A stretch of 64,000 bases of DNA from Steinernema hermaphroditum (taxonomy: Eukaryota > Nematoda > Chromadorea > Rhabditida > Steinernematidae), in the NCBI GenBank assembly GCA_030435675.1, contig CM059623.1, positions 4,056,012-4,120,011 on the forward strand, in the 5' to 3' direction. A program made the translations under genes and the position numbers. Position 1 is the first letter of the stretch; every line of letters starts with the position of its first letter. Below are positions 30,698 through 42,905 of this stretch, one piece after another. The notes beneath the pieces are model-generated. The model was not told where the DNA came from, made no database searches, and worked only from the letters and a program-made list of their open reading frames with translations.

Positions 30698-33600
30698 ATG
30701 AGTTTCCATGTGGTTGTCTCGCAATTCTTCGAATGGGAAACTTCGCTCGTCGTCCGATGGCCTCTGCCCTTCATCGTTGGCCCGCTGGCGTTCACATTCG
30801 CCCTCGTCGGTTACGCGGTCTACGACTTCAAGGGTCTTAACCAAGGCAATCAGACTCTGGAGATGTTCTTACCCGACGAGATGCAGTCGTTGAAAGATTT
30901 GCATATGGTGAGCTGTTATATCGTTACAAATCACTTTGTTATATTTCAGCTCATAAAACTGTTTCCTCCGAAAGACGCGCTTCGTGACAGCTATTCACTT
31001 TTCGGCTCGAAATTTGCCTATGTTATCTACGAGGATCACAGTCAGCCTCAGCCAAACGTCCTCTCTCCGCAGAGCATAAGGAATCTGGCGAATTTACACA
31101 AAACGATCCTGGCAATCAAAGATAAACGCGGAAGGATTTACAGCGACATTTGTTTGCTTGGGGATGGGGAGGAGTGTGCAAAACATCCAATTTTTCTCGC
31201 TCTAGAAGACGATCAACCTATGTTCATTCTTCCTTTTTTATCCAGGTTGGTTGTTTACGATTATAACGTGAAATGCACCAGAGCCGAATCTTATCGAAGA
31301 GGCTATCTATTATAGCCAGTGATTCCATTTCAATATCTATCAAAGAGAACGTTTACATCAATGTTCACGTTTCGCCCGTTCATATCTCGACAATATCCTC
31401 ATACTTTCACAGATTCACAGATCGGAACGAGTCCGCTGCCAATATTTGGCAACAACGTACCCATTTTTTGAGTACTCTTAAAAGCGCTCATTCGTAGAAT
31501 AAAAACGGCTTGCAGCGTAGAATGAAAGTTTGATTTTGGTTCCCCAAGGTATTCTTTAAGGCTAGAACTGTACATGAAATGTGTCCAAAGTCAGAAAGTT
31601 TGCTTTTCTCTGCTCGCCTGCGCTCTTTCGCAACGCTCTCCCCGAACGGTCGGAGCGAAAGGGATATATATGTCGTCTCCGTTGTTAAATGTTCTAATTG
31701 GTTCGTTCCGATCACTGGACGCCCAATCTCATCAAAGTGGCTCGCCAGTGTAGCCGGTAACTCCATATCGATATTTATCAAAAATTTTACATCAATGTTC
31801 ACGTTTAGTCCGTACATATTCTGACAATACGCTCATACTTTCACAGATATCCAATGCTGAAGATCTCCAACGTCACCATCGACAACGCCGTCATTTTCGG
31901 GAACGTAACTGTAAAGAAGTCGCTCACCGACAAAAGTGGAAATGCGCCCATAGCTCATGCCACGGCTATCCGACTTGTATACGTGTTGGAGCCTGATCTG
32001 AAAGACGACGACTGGGTGAGACAGTTCGTCGTCGACACGAGACGTCTTCAGTATCCAAACGCATCACTTTTCTTTTCTTCCTCCTGCTCTCTCCCCGATG
32101 AGATGGAGCGGAATGGCGCTCTTCTCATTCCTTGGATTCCTTGGATGGTGGTTGTCCTTCTTGGCTTCTGCATGATAGTTTGTTCTACTTCTGACGCGGT
32201 CAGATCGCAGCCATTTATTGGAATCACTTCAATGCTCAACGCTTCATTGGCTGTGGTCACTGCTTGTGCCACGCTGATTATCCTACAGTATCCGTTTCTA
32301 CACATGATCCTCATCATGCCGTTTCTCGTTATATGTAAGTCACATAACCTCAAAATGACTTTTTTCATTCGGAAAGGACCGTCGAGGACCGTCGAGGACC
32401 GTTCAGACTTAGATCATGTCTTATAGAATAATTTCTCTTACGAGAAAGGGCAAATGCCGCTTATTCCTGTCTGTCTATTATCCATCATGCACCGAGACGG
32501 ATATTTCTTATTCGGCTACTGGCAGCATCATTCTTTCGAAAAATACTCTTTTGTGTTGAAAATAAAAAGCTATTCCGATGCCGGGAATCGAACCCGGGCC
32601 TTGCGGGTGAGAGCCGCAAATCCTAACCACTAGACCACATCGGACATGTTCATTGGTTTGTTGTGAGTGGTATATTACGCAAAGAGGAGCGGTACTTGAA
32701 ATTCCAAATCACAAATCTTTTGATGTTTACACCGTAGTTCTATCCCTTACTTTACACAAAACACGATTCATAATTTCAGCTATCGGCACGGATAACATGT
32801 TTCTGATGCTCAAGAGCTGGAGACTACTCGAAAATCGATGTCTAAACACCGATGAACGTTTCGTAGAAGCAATCACTGAAGTTTCCGTATCGCTTATGAT
32901 CACCTCGCTCACCGATGGTTTGTCCTTTTCCGTCGGCTCCACGTCGGATTTCTTAGCCGTGCGAGTATTCTGCACATATTGTGCCCTTTCTATTCTCTAT
33001 ATGTTCCTCTTTCAAATGACCTTTCTTATGGGCATCATGGTCCTTCACTGTCGAAGAGAAGTTGCGGGTCGACATTGGCTATTCATGGTTAAGCTGAGTG
33101 CCGAAGAAGCAGATGGTGAGTTCCGCCAGTTTGTCTTTCTGTGCATGTTTTAGATTCCTATCTCATGCGTTGTTTCTTCCGAAAGCTATCTATAAAGAAG
33201 CAACGCGCCAACGAGGACAGTCAGTTCTACGAAAAAGTTGCTAAGGTGCTCGAAAACCGGATCGCCCAACTGCTCGTTCTTCTTATCTACGTGGCCTATT
33301 TGGCCGCATCAGTCAACTGGATCCTCCAGTTCCCTCTTGGACTTGATCTGAAGACGCTCACGCCCGATGAGTCGTTTGCGGCAGACGAACTCCGCGCCCA
33401 AGAGCGGCTTTTCACTGACTATGGTGCCTTCTGTTTTGCCGTCATCCACACTAAAGACCTGCATCTGCACGATGCACAAATTCGATTCGAATTACTGGAG
33501 CTCTACGAGAATCTCACAAGTTCGGCTTATGCATCAAAGGGAGACTTCTGGCTGGAGACCTACGAGAAGAACTTCGCCAGCGATCCGGCCGTTCCAACTA

Positions 33601-34835
33601 TTCAAAAACCGAAGGATTTTATGAGAAGTCTTATACGATTTCTAGACACACCGGCATACAAGAAGTATCGGAGTGACATACGGTTCAACGCCACTGGTCA
33701 TATCGAATCCATCAAGATCATTATGAGAATCAGGAAGCGCGGCCCTCAGAACGACGCGCCACGAGCGGCCATTCTGAGGGGACGCCTGGAAAGATCGGGA
33801 TTTCCGGGATTCGTTTATGACACGAGGTGGGCAGCAATTTGAATTATATCCAATCTAGAATCTTTTGGAAAATCAGCTTTTGTGGGTGGTTTTGTAGACA
33901 AAAAAACCAACATGTTTAATCAGTTGAATTGAGATATAATCAGATGACTGATTTTCTGAATTTATGATTGAAAAACGTTGCAAAAGGAAAGTTCCAAACA
34001 TGGTCAAAAACAAATAAAAAATTTTTCCGATGCCGGGAATCGAACCCGGGCCTTGCGGGTGAGAGCCGCAAATCCTAACCACTAGGCCACATCGGACATG
34101 CTTACCCTATTAGAATAACACTCTACTGTGTTCTATACACTAACAAACGACAACATCATTTTAGCTTCCTTATCGTCGATCAGCAATCAGTTACCGTATC
34201 CAACGTGATAGGAAATGTAGTTTTGGCCATCTTCGTCATGCTTCTCATCTCCATCCTCCTGATCCCTCGCCCAGCCAGCGCATTCTCCATCGCTTTATCA
34301 ATCCTTTCCATAAATATTGGAGTCGTTGGAGCCTTGTCAGCTTCCGGCACACGTTTGGACATCATATCCATGATCACCATCGTTATGTCTATTGGATTCT
34401 CGGTGGACTACGCCACTCACGTCACATTCCACTATCTCATCCAGCGGAGGGATCGTCTAAAGGTACCATATCATCCACATTAGTACTAAGAGTTCGTTTC
34501 AGAAATCGTTGGAAGTCATGGTTTACCCGATAACTCAAGCTGCTTTAAGCACTGCTATTGGTGTATCTATTCTAGGCGTCGTTCCATCTTATATGATTCG
34601 AACCTTCGTGCTTACTGTAGTCTATGTGGTGGCCATTGGCCTACTTCACTCTCTTCTGTTCCTTCCTGTTCTCCTGTCAGTTGTTGTACCAAGCTCGGAG
34701 TATTTAGTGCCTTATTCTTCACATTCGCACATTGTCAAAGACAGAAGAGCTCCGATCGAGAGCTCCAGAACCAAAGTGTCGAATTCGCGAATGAAGTGTT
34801 ATAGGCCTGAGCACATTTATGCCATACCACCGTGA
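30698..34835 (+). CDS. Patched-related protein (PTR family), 877 aa
   Basis: Exons: 30698-30907, 30950-31245, 31847-32334, 32780-33115, 33154-33826, 34165-34462 and 34503-34835. The N-terminal membrane span ([19 protein letters not shown]) and a large extracellular domain come first. A sterol-sensing-type five-span block follows ([18 protein letters not shown] to [10 protein letters not shown]). The second half repeats the pattern: span 7, another extracellular domain, then NIGVVGAL and [17 protein letters not shown], a Patched-related signature. The tail is short. PTR proteins are RND-like transporters of lipid-type cargo, acting in nematode moulting, osmoregulation and growth; this one's cargo is unknown. 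Introns 3 and 5 each contain an antisense tRNA-Glu, and intron 2 contains a duplicated acceptor segment. Confidence 0.92.
31313..31414 (+). repeat. Intron segment duplication, copy 1 (PTR gene)
   Basis: This segment and 31,751-31,848 share ACATCAATGTTCACGTTT, TCATACTTTCACAGAT and the sequence between. Both end in the same splice-acceptor consensus; the second is the one that joins to the coding frame. Confidence 0.75.
31751..31848 (+). repeat. Intron segment duplication, copy 2 (carries the used acceptor)
   Basis: Downstream copy of the segment at 31,313-31,414. Its terminal CTTTCACAG is the 3' splice site of exon 3 at 31,847. Confidence 0.75.
32573..32644 (-). tRNA. tRNA-Glu (anticodon CTC), copy 1, in an intron
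   Basis: A 72-base tRNA on the minus strand. Acceptor TCCGATG/CATCGGA is perfect, with discriminator A. The anticodon stem TGCGG/CCGCA encloses loop CTCTCAC, giving anticodon CTC. It has an A box (TGGTCTAGTGG) and an exact GGTTCGATTCC B box, and is followed by TTTTT. It lies inside intron 3 of the PTR gene, antisense to it. Confidence 0.95.
34025..34096 (-). tRNA. tRNA-Glu (anticodon CTC), copy 2, in an intron
   Basis: Identical fold and anticodon to the copy at 32,573-32,644; the only difference seen is one base in the D-arm region (GGCCTAG for GGTCTAG). TTTTT follows. It lies inside intron 5 of the PTR gene, antisense to it. Flanks (AAATAAAAA before, CATG after) are also alike, pointing to a recent duplication. 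Confidence 0.94.
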
Positions 34836-35289
34836 AATACAAGTATGTAATCAATTTTGTTGAGCCATAAATTCACCGTTTATCTTTCTGAATCAATGGA
34901 ATCCTACAGAACGTGTTATGAGGATAAAAAAGACACAGTATTACAGCGTGATCATCTTCTGACAGGGCAGCAGAATCAAACGCGGTACCGTCATTTTCAA
35001 CATGATACATAGAATAAGGGGATGCGATCATTTGTCGCGACACAACTTGTCCAATTTGATACAAAAGAAAAGCAAAAGACAAAATTCTGTTAACAAATGT
35101 TTTGATAATAAAAAGGTATGTTATTTTTGTTTTTAGAGTCGCTTTACGATAAGATTCTGGATCTAACTTTCGTTCAATGGGTAGATAAGTATTCCTTGAT
35201 TAACGGCGCCGGTAGTTTTTTCTCCTATGTTTTTACCATTCACATGTCATCACTAATTGAATGAGCCCGTCACCATGTGTTTTTGGCCA

Positions 35290-35597
35290 TTCAGTCTTCA
35301 TGTGATTTTCCTCATTAGGGCTGACGCACAATAACACTTCTTAGATTTGATTGAGAGCGCCACGTTTTTTAGATGACTGGCTTGTTATGGCGACGTCGTC
35401 ACAACGCGGATTCTCGTGATACGCTCCCTAATTGGGAATTTAATTAGCGTTCCGACGGTCACCGTATCCTGTTTATCGCTCCCATGTGCATAATCGGATA
35501 GAGGAAGGAAAGCGGATATGCCTTAATGGATTTTCTAATAATGCACGGCGTCAGGGAGTCGTGCATATGGGTAGCAATCTTTGCAAAGTTGTTTACG
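35290..35597 (+). repeat. Dispersed repeat family R4, copy 1
   Basis: The reverse complement of 45,180-45,487 with high identity over about 300 bases. Shared blocks include CTGACGCACAATAA, AACGTGGCGCTCTCAATC (complement), GACGTCGTCACAACGCGG, ATTATGCACATGGGAGCGAT (complement) and GCAAAGTTGTTTAC. A more diverged third copy is at 54,866-55,080. Confidence 0.75.
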
Positions 35598-35847
35598 AGT
35601 CCAAACCAGCTGATTAGCCATTCAGGAGGCCGGAAATGTTCAATAGTCGCTAATGGACATGTGCACGTGCATGGGCTCATGCAGAATTGTTTACGTACAT
35701 AGAGAAAGGATCTTTAGGTATGCAGGGTCCTGGAAGTGAAGGAACTTGTATGCAAAAGTAGTCATGTCCATAGCTTGCTGTTAGAAAAATTGTTTGAAAT
35801 ACAGGGTACAACAAGCAGAACGGAACACAAAAATAGCAATCTTCTTC

Positions 35848-35912
35848 GGGGTATCGAACCCGTGACCTTGCGCGCCGCAATAATGGGTTCTCAAACCGAC
35901 GAATTTCTTTAA
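35848..35912 (-). repeat. tRNA-like fragment (degenerate)
   Basis: The minus strand contains an exact pol III B box GGTTCGATACC preceded by GCGCAAGGTCAC. The T-stem and anticodon arm do not pair well, so it is a tRNA-derived fragment and not a working tRNA. Confidence 0.45.
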
Positions 35913-36604
35913 GCATTCAAGCCTCTGATATGTTAAAATTGGGAATCTTCGCTGCTCCCATCAGCACACTTACAATAAATGGAAGGTACCATATTTGATT
36001 TGTCCATTCATGAATCGTAGAAAAAGTCTTTAATGTCTATTGCTCTTGTCTACATGTCGAATACATCTGAAAGAGGCTTTTTATCCCGTTCATCCAGGGA
36101 TAGTTTCATAAGAAAACTCCTAAAATATCAATTTAAAGTCTTATTCAACCCACTTATCCGCAATTCTCATGCGGATAGGTCGAATTTTCCATACGTCGGT
36201 ACATACAAAGTAGCTATATTTATCTCCAGTCGCGCCATTTATTTTTGTGACATGCTCTCCCACGTAGTTGTGTTTACGTGTCCAAATTCTATTTTCGCTT
36301 CGGGATTGCGATTTGGCTTCGTCGATTGGGCTCATTCGCAGCCTTTGTATGCGCCTGTGACATAATAAAACAAAGGATATGGCTTCGTATTTACGACTGC
36401 GCCAAGAACCACAAGAATGTGGGTAAAAATAGACGATAATCCTCTATCTTTTAGACTCTATAGATTCAGTCATGTCGTACAGAAATCTGTGCCCGGTGGA
36501 GTTTTCACATAAGGCTAGTTGCGCTGAGTAGACTGCTTCACAAACCATCTTTGATAATGACTGAGAATAAAATAATATCGAAGAAGAATAGAAGATTACC
36601 GATG

Positions 36605-36668
36605 GGGGTCGAACTCGAGCCCGTAAACCGGTGTGTCAGAGCACTACCCATCGACCACAGAGAAACAT
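36605..36668 (-). repeat. tRNA-like pseudogene
   Basis: The minus strand has an A-box-like TGGTCGATGGGTAGTGC, then GGGCTCGAGTTCGACCCCC (one mismatch to the B box). Arms do not fold into a complete cloverleaf. Confidence 0.5.
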
Positions 36669-36914
36669 TATACATATGAAGGCAATTTCAACGCATTAGT
36701 CGCGGCTGTCGTCATTTTTCGTATTTAGTGGACCCGTCTTACTGCAGCCAGTCTGCATATGGGCCGCTCGTTTTGTCGATTTCCTATGATCTCCTCTATC
36801 CGTTATATCACAATTGACTTCAATTTTCTATCACTTGAAGTGGTTCCTTTGTGAGTACTCTGCTTCACAAGCATCGACCCATCCTTAAAGATGGCAGTAA
36901 CCTGAGATAATTGC

Positions 36915-36920
36915 TTTATT
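36915..36920 (-). terminator. Polyadenylation signal AATAAA
   Basis: AATAAA on the minus strand, about 50 bases past the stop of the 349-aa gene at 36,970. Confidence 0.55.
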
Positions 36921-36969
36921 TGAGTAAAAGAGTCATTTCTGTACAATGCGTATGGAAACAGGATAAACA

Positions 36970-38521
36970 TTAACACTTAACGAAGAACATGTAGCAGTTG
37001 GGGCACTGTCGGACGAAGTCGTTGCTGTTAATCGTAGCCACCTTGCTCAGCGCGTACTCCTTGAGCTGCTCCAGATCGTTGTCGGGATCGCCTCCCTGTC
37101 GCTCGAATTCGTCCCAGAACAGATTGCAGAACACGACCAACTCCACGCTGGCGATGAGGCAGCAGAAGTAGTTCCTGATTCTGGGATGCTGGCGTCGGAA
37201 CGATCGGACCACAGGGCCTCCGCCGAGATGAGCGCCTTCGCGGATAGTTTCCTTGATGCGCTTTTGGATCCAGGCTGGCGTTTGGATGATGCCGGTGAAG
37301 TCGGGGTACTTAAAGGACATGTCACGTTTGAATTGTGTCGCAATGTCGATTCCGGGATTTCCTCTGGCGCAGATCAGCTTCTTCTCGTAGAGCTCGTCCT
37401 CTTCAATCCACATCGACAGCACTCCCGGCATGAGAGAGCCACACGCATCGGCTACTCTCGTGTTGAAAATCTCCACAGAAGGCATGAGCGCGATGTGCTG
37501 GTGCGTGCTCCAGCAGACGCAGTTGGCCCATCCGACAGTGATGTTAGCCACCTTCTCGGACGCGACCAGGTTAGTCATGAAGGCGTGGAGTCCTTGGCTG
37601 AATCTTCCGATGTTCATGTCCACGGAGTCGGTGAACTTGACCAGTGGAGCGAGATTCGCGAGGATCTCTGGAAAGCGTGGGTGAGTAGCAGCAAAAGTTA
37701 GTGGGTTGTTATTGAAATGAGGACTTAAACCTCAAGTTTAGCTGAGCCCTGAACGCAGGGTCATGTCCGGCGATGTCGATTGAGTCCGAAAACCGAACAT
37801 GTCCGAACTCGTTTAGTTCGAGTGAATCGAACAGATTGAGACGCATCATATTTCTTTCTACATGCGAAATTTTCGTAATCGTTAAGCACGGTAAAACGCA
37901 TAAAATACTTTACAAGCTTTCTACAAGCTTACACAAAACACATTCCTCCCCCGGGAATCGAACCTCTGACCCTTTGCGCGAAAATTGGTTCTGCATATTT
38001 TCAGTTTTTATTGAAATATTATATAGAAATATCGCACATTGCGCCAGAAAAGTGTGATTCAGCCACTACATAAATGTCGCGTTTTAAAGGAGAGCTTTTA
38101 CAGTGTATAATGAGCCAGTCTGGTCCTTTTTCGCATCCTTATTTTCGCAAAGTTACCTTTGAGCATTACCTGCAAAACTGGGCGCACCCGCCGGCGACTG
38201 GGGCTCCGCCAATTCGACTTCGCAGTTCGCGGCGGCCCGCGAAATCCTCTTGAGGATCGCGTAGAACCTCGCCTCGTAAGCGATCCTCTGGCCCCGAACG
38301 TGGCTGCGCGGATCGGCGATGATCCGAAGAGTGGAAATGTTGTGCATGTGGTGCTGAGCGAAGGCGAGACGGCAGATGTCTTCCTCATCAGGTGACGGCG
38401 ATATGTAGATGTTGAGTGTTGGGGTGGTGCTCTCTGCCCGACGTGACGGGGTTATGTACACCTCCATGTAGAAGCTGTCCGATACGAAGTCGTCGCCATC
38501 GTCGAAGTCCAGTGACTCCAT
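36970..38521 (-). CDS. Unrecognised conserved-looking protein (349 aa, two exons)
   Basis: Exons 38170-38521 and 36970-37667 join in frame through a GTAATG donor and a CGCTTTCCAG acceptor. The ATG follows TTGCATTTCCAG, a trans-splice-type acceptor, and AATAAA follows the stop. Codon choice is strongly C/G at the wobble base, like the clear genes here, so this is a real and probably well expressed gene. The N-terminus is acidic (MESLDFDDGDDF). The second exon is rich in Cys and aromatic residues (VGWANCVCWSTHQHIALMPS, CPNCYMFFVKC at the very end). There is no signal peptide, clear membrane span or known domain. It could be a nematode-restricted family; the closing CPNC may bind metal, which is speculation. 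Confidence 0.82.
37948..37995 (-). repeat. tRNA-like fragment in an intron
   Basis: Lies in the 502-base intron of the 349-aa gene. The minus strand has GGGTCAGA followed by an exact B box GGTTCGATTCC and CGGGGGAGG. No full cloverleaf. Confidence 0.45.
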
Positions 38522-40999
38522 TTCCTGGAAATGCAACAAAGAATACGATAGCCACGTATTTAAAGGTCCCTCCGAAATTTAAATCAAGATTCAAAACGAG
38601 CCATTCATATGAGCCAAATAAATCTCTTTCTCCCCGCGTCCCTCGCGCAATCCATAACCATTCACAGCTGTCACATGTCCAAATGGTAAACCCCACTCGT
38701 TCGATTTGGATATAAGGATCTGCTAAGAACTTTTTTAGGAAAAAAGGAAGATAATACTTATAAATTTTCTATTTTTAATCGGTTCACTCCTAACGTTTAA
38801 CCTCCACAAAGGTTCTGAACAAAAGTCAGATGGCCCGCCCGCATGAGTCAATACTTTTCCATAAAGAAATCCGCAAAAAATGCGATTACATAATACAAAC
38901 GACGAGCGGGATATAGGATAGAAAACGCATTAGAATACATCTAGGCGTTCAAAAACAGAAATTTAGGCCACAACCTATCAAATCCGAGATATGCAGGCGG
39001 AAATGGACTCGCGCGCGTACACAACATCGCCATTTCCGGCTGTCACATGTTATACATGTAATGTTCATTCGTTCATCCGCTATACTAATGCGCGTGTATT
39101 ATGAAATGCACAACGGCAAAGAACAGGTAGATCAAGTCAAGATCGAACGCAGATTTGGCTGCACTACTTACTCATAAGCCGCAATCTGAACTGAAGTTCC
39201 TTCGGTAGATCAACTTAAAATCGAAAAGCTTATTATGAACACATGATACGAGACAACTAATTAAAGAATTAAGATTAAGCAGATCGCTCAGCAGGATGGG
39301 ATTCGGGTGGAGAGCCCTTGCTGCAGGGTACTCATGTCCCTTGAACTGCGTATGCACTGTTGGGCGATCAGAGTTGACTAACAAGGAGAGGTCCCAAATT
39401 GTCCCACGCCCATTCGGCTGAAAGTTGACAGATCATGGCTACAGTCTGCCGTTTATTAATGCTTAAAATATGATGTCCTTGCGAGTTCGGTCGCCAAGAG
39501 TGTGTCATATCATGTCATATGAGACGAATCACACTGACAACAACAGTATTAATAACACCTGGTAAAAATAACAATTACCGTACCAATTGCGGTAATTTGA
39601 ATGCCTGATATATGTATAAATGGAGAGCCCACGGGATTTGTATCGAATATGAATGACCAACACAGACAGTCTAAATGTGACGAGGACTAGTCTTTTACTA
39701 GAACTTCGCTTCGTGGACCACCATGCCTTAAAAGGTCCGACTAAATTCATATCACTGTACACGTATTTACCGTCTGTGGGCGACTGGTGTCTTGCCGCTT
39801 ATAATAATTGGCTTTAGCCTCTTTTGTGAGTACTCATCTCTCCGCCAAAGTCCACTATTTGTTTCACACGTTGCCTGAGTGCCTCTTATAAGATTGGCTT
39901 TATCTGAAACGCCTCTTTAACAGCTTCTTTCAATTTCAATTCTTCTTTGTGCATTTGATAGCTCACTTTATCTTGTCGACATTCTGTTGTTCAAAAATCT
40001 CTAATTTTAATGTTTGTTTCATTCCCTGTTTCATTGTTTCTTCGAAGATTCTTAGCTTGTTTCAGTGCTTATTCAATGCCCATGGTTTGCTTTGGTGATT
40101 TTTTGATATTTAATTCACATTTTGTTTCAATTCCTTCTTGGATCGCTTTGTTCCATTGGTCGCATTTGAAAATCGTTTCACACTTTGTTTCTGCGCTTGC
40201 GAAGTGATTATCTCCATTTTTTCGGCGCTCATTTTAATTACCTGGTAAACCGCCTTTTGGTATGCTGTTGATGGACAGAAACCACAACATCCGAGGAAAT
40301 AAATACGATATCTGCGGCGTGAGCGCCATTAAGAGAGCTCGAAAAGAAATTAATCGCTAATTAAATGTTGCCCGATCGGAGAACAAAATTAAATATCCGT
40401 ATGTGAGATCGATGGATCGAGTGCTCGCGTCGTTTTGAGTTGTAAAGGAGCAATGTCTGAGCCTGATTCCCGCAATTTGACCTTTTTTTGCGTTCCCAAG
40501 GTCCTGTTGTGAAGAAGTTAATATTCTTCTATCACTCATTATGCACAAATAGGGATGTCCTCGCAACCAGTCGACCATTTTTGCCCCCAATTCTGAATGC
40601 TCTCTATCGCCTACGAGAGCTGTATGCGGAACCATCAACGGAGCCTTCTATCGTCTATAGTCTAGACAGAATCGCGAACGGTCGTTGCAGGCCGTTATCC
40701 GAGCCCTTTCATGTGCGTATCACCTGCGGGCCGGTCCCCTTTTGCCTTTGATCGGTGAATAAGGGGTAATCCTGTCTTACAGCACTTCGGGGATTCTATA
40801 CGCGCCAATATTCGGATCGTCGCGAGCGAGTGTTTTACGGAGTGCTTTTGTTTTCGCTATTACAACATGTACTGGATGCAGTGTTGATTTGTCACATATG
40901 GCCCGATCAAGAGCTTAATTCGATCGGGATTGGCGAACACTATTTATGGATTTTACTATTGGACAATCTTTTGCAGCCATCGCTTTACGGGGCGGGTGA

Positions 41000-42050
41000 T
41001 ACAGTCTGTTGCATAAATAAATTGGGTTGATGCATTGAAAATGAGCCCCTTGGTAAACATCCTTTATTTTTACAATATTTACTCCTGGGGTATAATTGAT
41101 TGGTGCGTTGTTGAGTACATGTAGCTCTCACTCTACATCATCATTGGCGGCTTGTCCGTTACATTCCTCTTGATGTTGGGGGTCTATTTTGTTTTTATGA
41201 TCATTTTTTGGCACCTCGAGATGGCGAAATACGAAGTGATGTATGGACTTCCTATGGTAGCATTTGTGTGATGGACGGTGACTGCCTTCTACCACGTACA
41301 TCCTTGGTTCTTGCCTATTGAATGCACCTACCGCTGCGGTCGTCGTATATCACAGCATGGGCTAACTCAAAAAGATGGCCGTTTCGGATCACCATGTTCC
41401 ATCAACTCCAATGTTTCCAAATGGTTAAGTACTATAACAGGGAACGGGGACATGCAGCAGATAGCCATCGCTCACAGCTATCATGCCCACATAGTGACTT
41501 CACGAGCTCATTTCTACTTTAAGGAAAAAGAGGCCAAATGTAGAAAAAATGGCCCTTGTATTCCTAAAAAATACGACTCTCCGAGGCCGTGTATTTTCAA
41601 GTTGACCCCCACAAAGGCTCTCCACTTTGAGCTGTGAGACTCATGTTCGTTGTTCGTATAGAGCTCTGTTAGCTCTATCTTACTGTCATCTGTACGCGTC
41701 CGTAAATGAAGATATCAGAGAAAGCCACTGAGAATAAGGTGAAGAGGTCGAAAATTTGACCAAAACCATTTTTCGATTTTAAACCTCGGGTACTCTACGA
41801 ACGAGGAATCCGAATGCGGGCCATAAAGTGGGCTGAAGTTGCTGATGCTAGCGGCAAATACCTTGATTAGATTGTGTGCCTTTTTGGTAATAAATATCTA
41901 CTTTCAAAAAGGCTCATTTATTATGCATCAACCCAATAGGATCAATCCAATATACGTTGTAATAGCCAAACAACGACAGTCCGTACAACACTCCATCCGC
42001 CACCATGTCTTAAAAAACAGAATGGCACTATATTTATGCAACAGACTGTA
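41000..42050 (+). mobile_element. Tc1-like element relic bounded by 20-base inverted repeats
   Basis: TACAGTCTGTTGCATAAATA at 41,000-41,019 is the exact reverse complement of 42,031-42,050. The TA at each outer edge fits a Tc1/mariner TA target site. The interior has no transposase frame and is mostly occupied by a second inverted-repeat element at 41,021-41,937. Confidence 0.75.
41021..41937 (+). mobile_element. Non-autonomous inverted-repeat element, copy A
   Basis: Begins ATTGGGTTGATGCATT..AAATGAGCCC and ends GGCTCATTTATTATGCATCAACCCAAT, imperfect terminal inverted repeats of about 27 bases. The interior matches copy B at 53,621-54,464 over several hundred bases (GAAGTGATGTATGG, CTTCCTATGGTA, ACAGGGAACGGGGACATGCAG). 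No transposase domain was recognised in either copy. Confidence 0.7.
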
Positions 42051-42905
42051 TTTTGTGAACATTCATTCAATCGCAAATTTATGTTCTTATTGGAAAATCA
42101 ATCGAACAAAACACGCACATGTCAGCAATTACGCCGACTACGGTCAATTCCTTTTTTCGTCGAGTTTCTTTGTAAATTCGATTTGCAAGGACATGTGCGT
42201 CGTTGGCGATTAATTCAATCTCACATTCACCGTATAGTGATTATGGGCGCAATTATAGGTGCGGGCGATGTAATTAGTAAATGCTGAACGGACCCTTCAA
42301 TAGCAACTACCCACACATAGATACCCGAAAGAAATCAAATAGCCCTTGATCTGACATTTACCATATGGTTCAGTCACACCACTGACATGAAAACGGCAGT
42401 TCCGATTGACCTTGTTGGGTAGACCTCAGGGATATTTGCCCTTTGGCAGCTGTTGCTGACACCAGTCGACCATAAAGGACCGCACTATTTTCAGGACGAA
42501 TCAGCTTCAAGTAAAAATAGCCTCTTTTTGATAACAGATCATTGGAACCCGTATTCCTGCCCACATTAGCGTGGTGGTTTATAGAAATATCCCATGACGT
42601 AATGTTTTCATCATACATCACAGCAGATCTTTTGTTCAAGTGTGAACGATTCCCACTATTCAGATTCCACGTATGGCAACGAAAATGACGAAATGTGATC
42701 CTTCGTTCCTCGAATCACTACAAATATGTAATCATTTTCGTAAGACTACATGCTTCTGAAATCGATAAAAAAACAATCGAAATATTAAAAAATAGAGTTT
42801 ACAGGAAATCGTATCACAAGTTGGATGATAGTCCCGAGCTTTGTCCCACAGCTTTCGATACGAGAAATAAACCTGAAAACTTGGTTATATGGCGATGTGG
42901 TTGGC

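Larger units (their letters stand above)
34836..36969. other. Intergenic, repeats only
   Basis: No gene supported. It holds repeat family R4 copy 1 (35,290-35,597) and two degenerate tRNA-like fragments near 35,850 and 36,605. A polyadenylation signal for the downstream minus-strand gene lies at 36,915-36,920. Confidence 0.55.

Noticed and set aside
36605..36668. Possible functional tRNA
   Set aside because: No closing anticodon stem; B box has a mismatch, so scored as tRNA-derived repeat.
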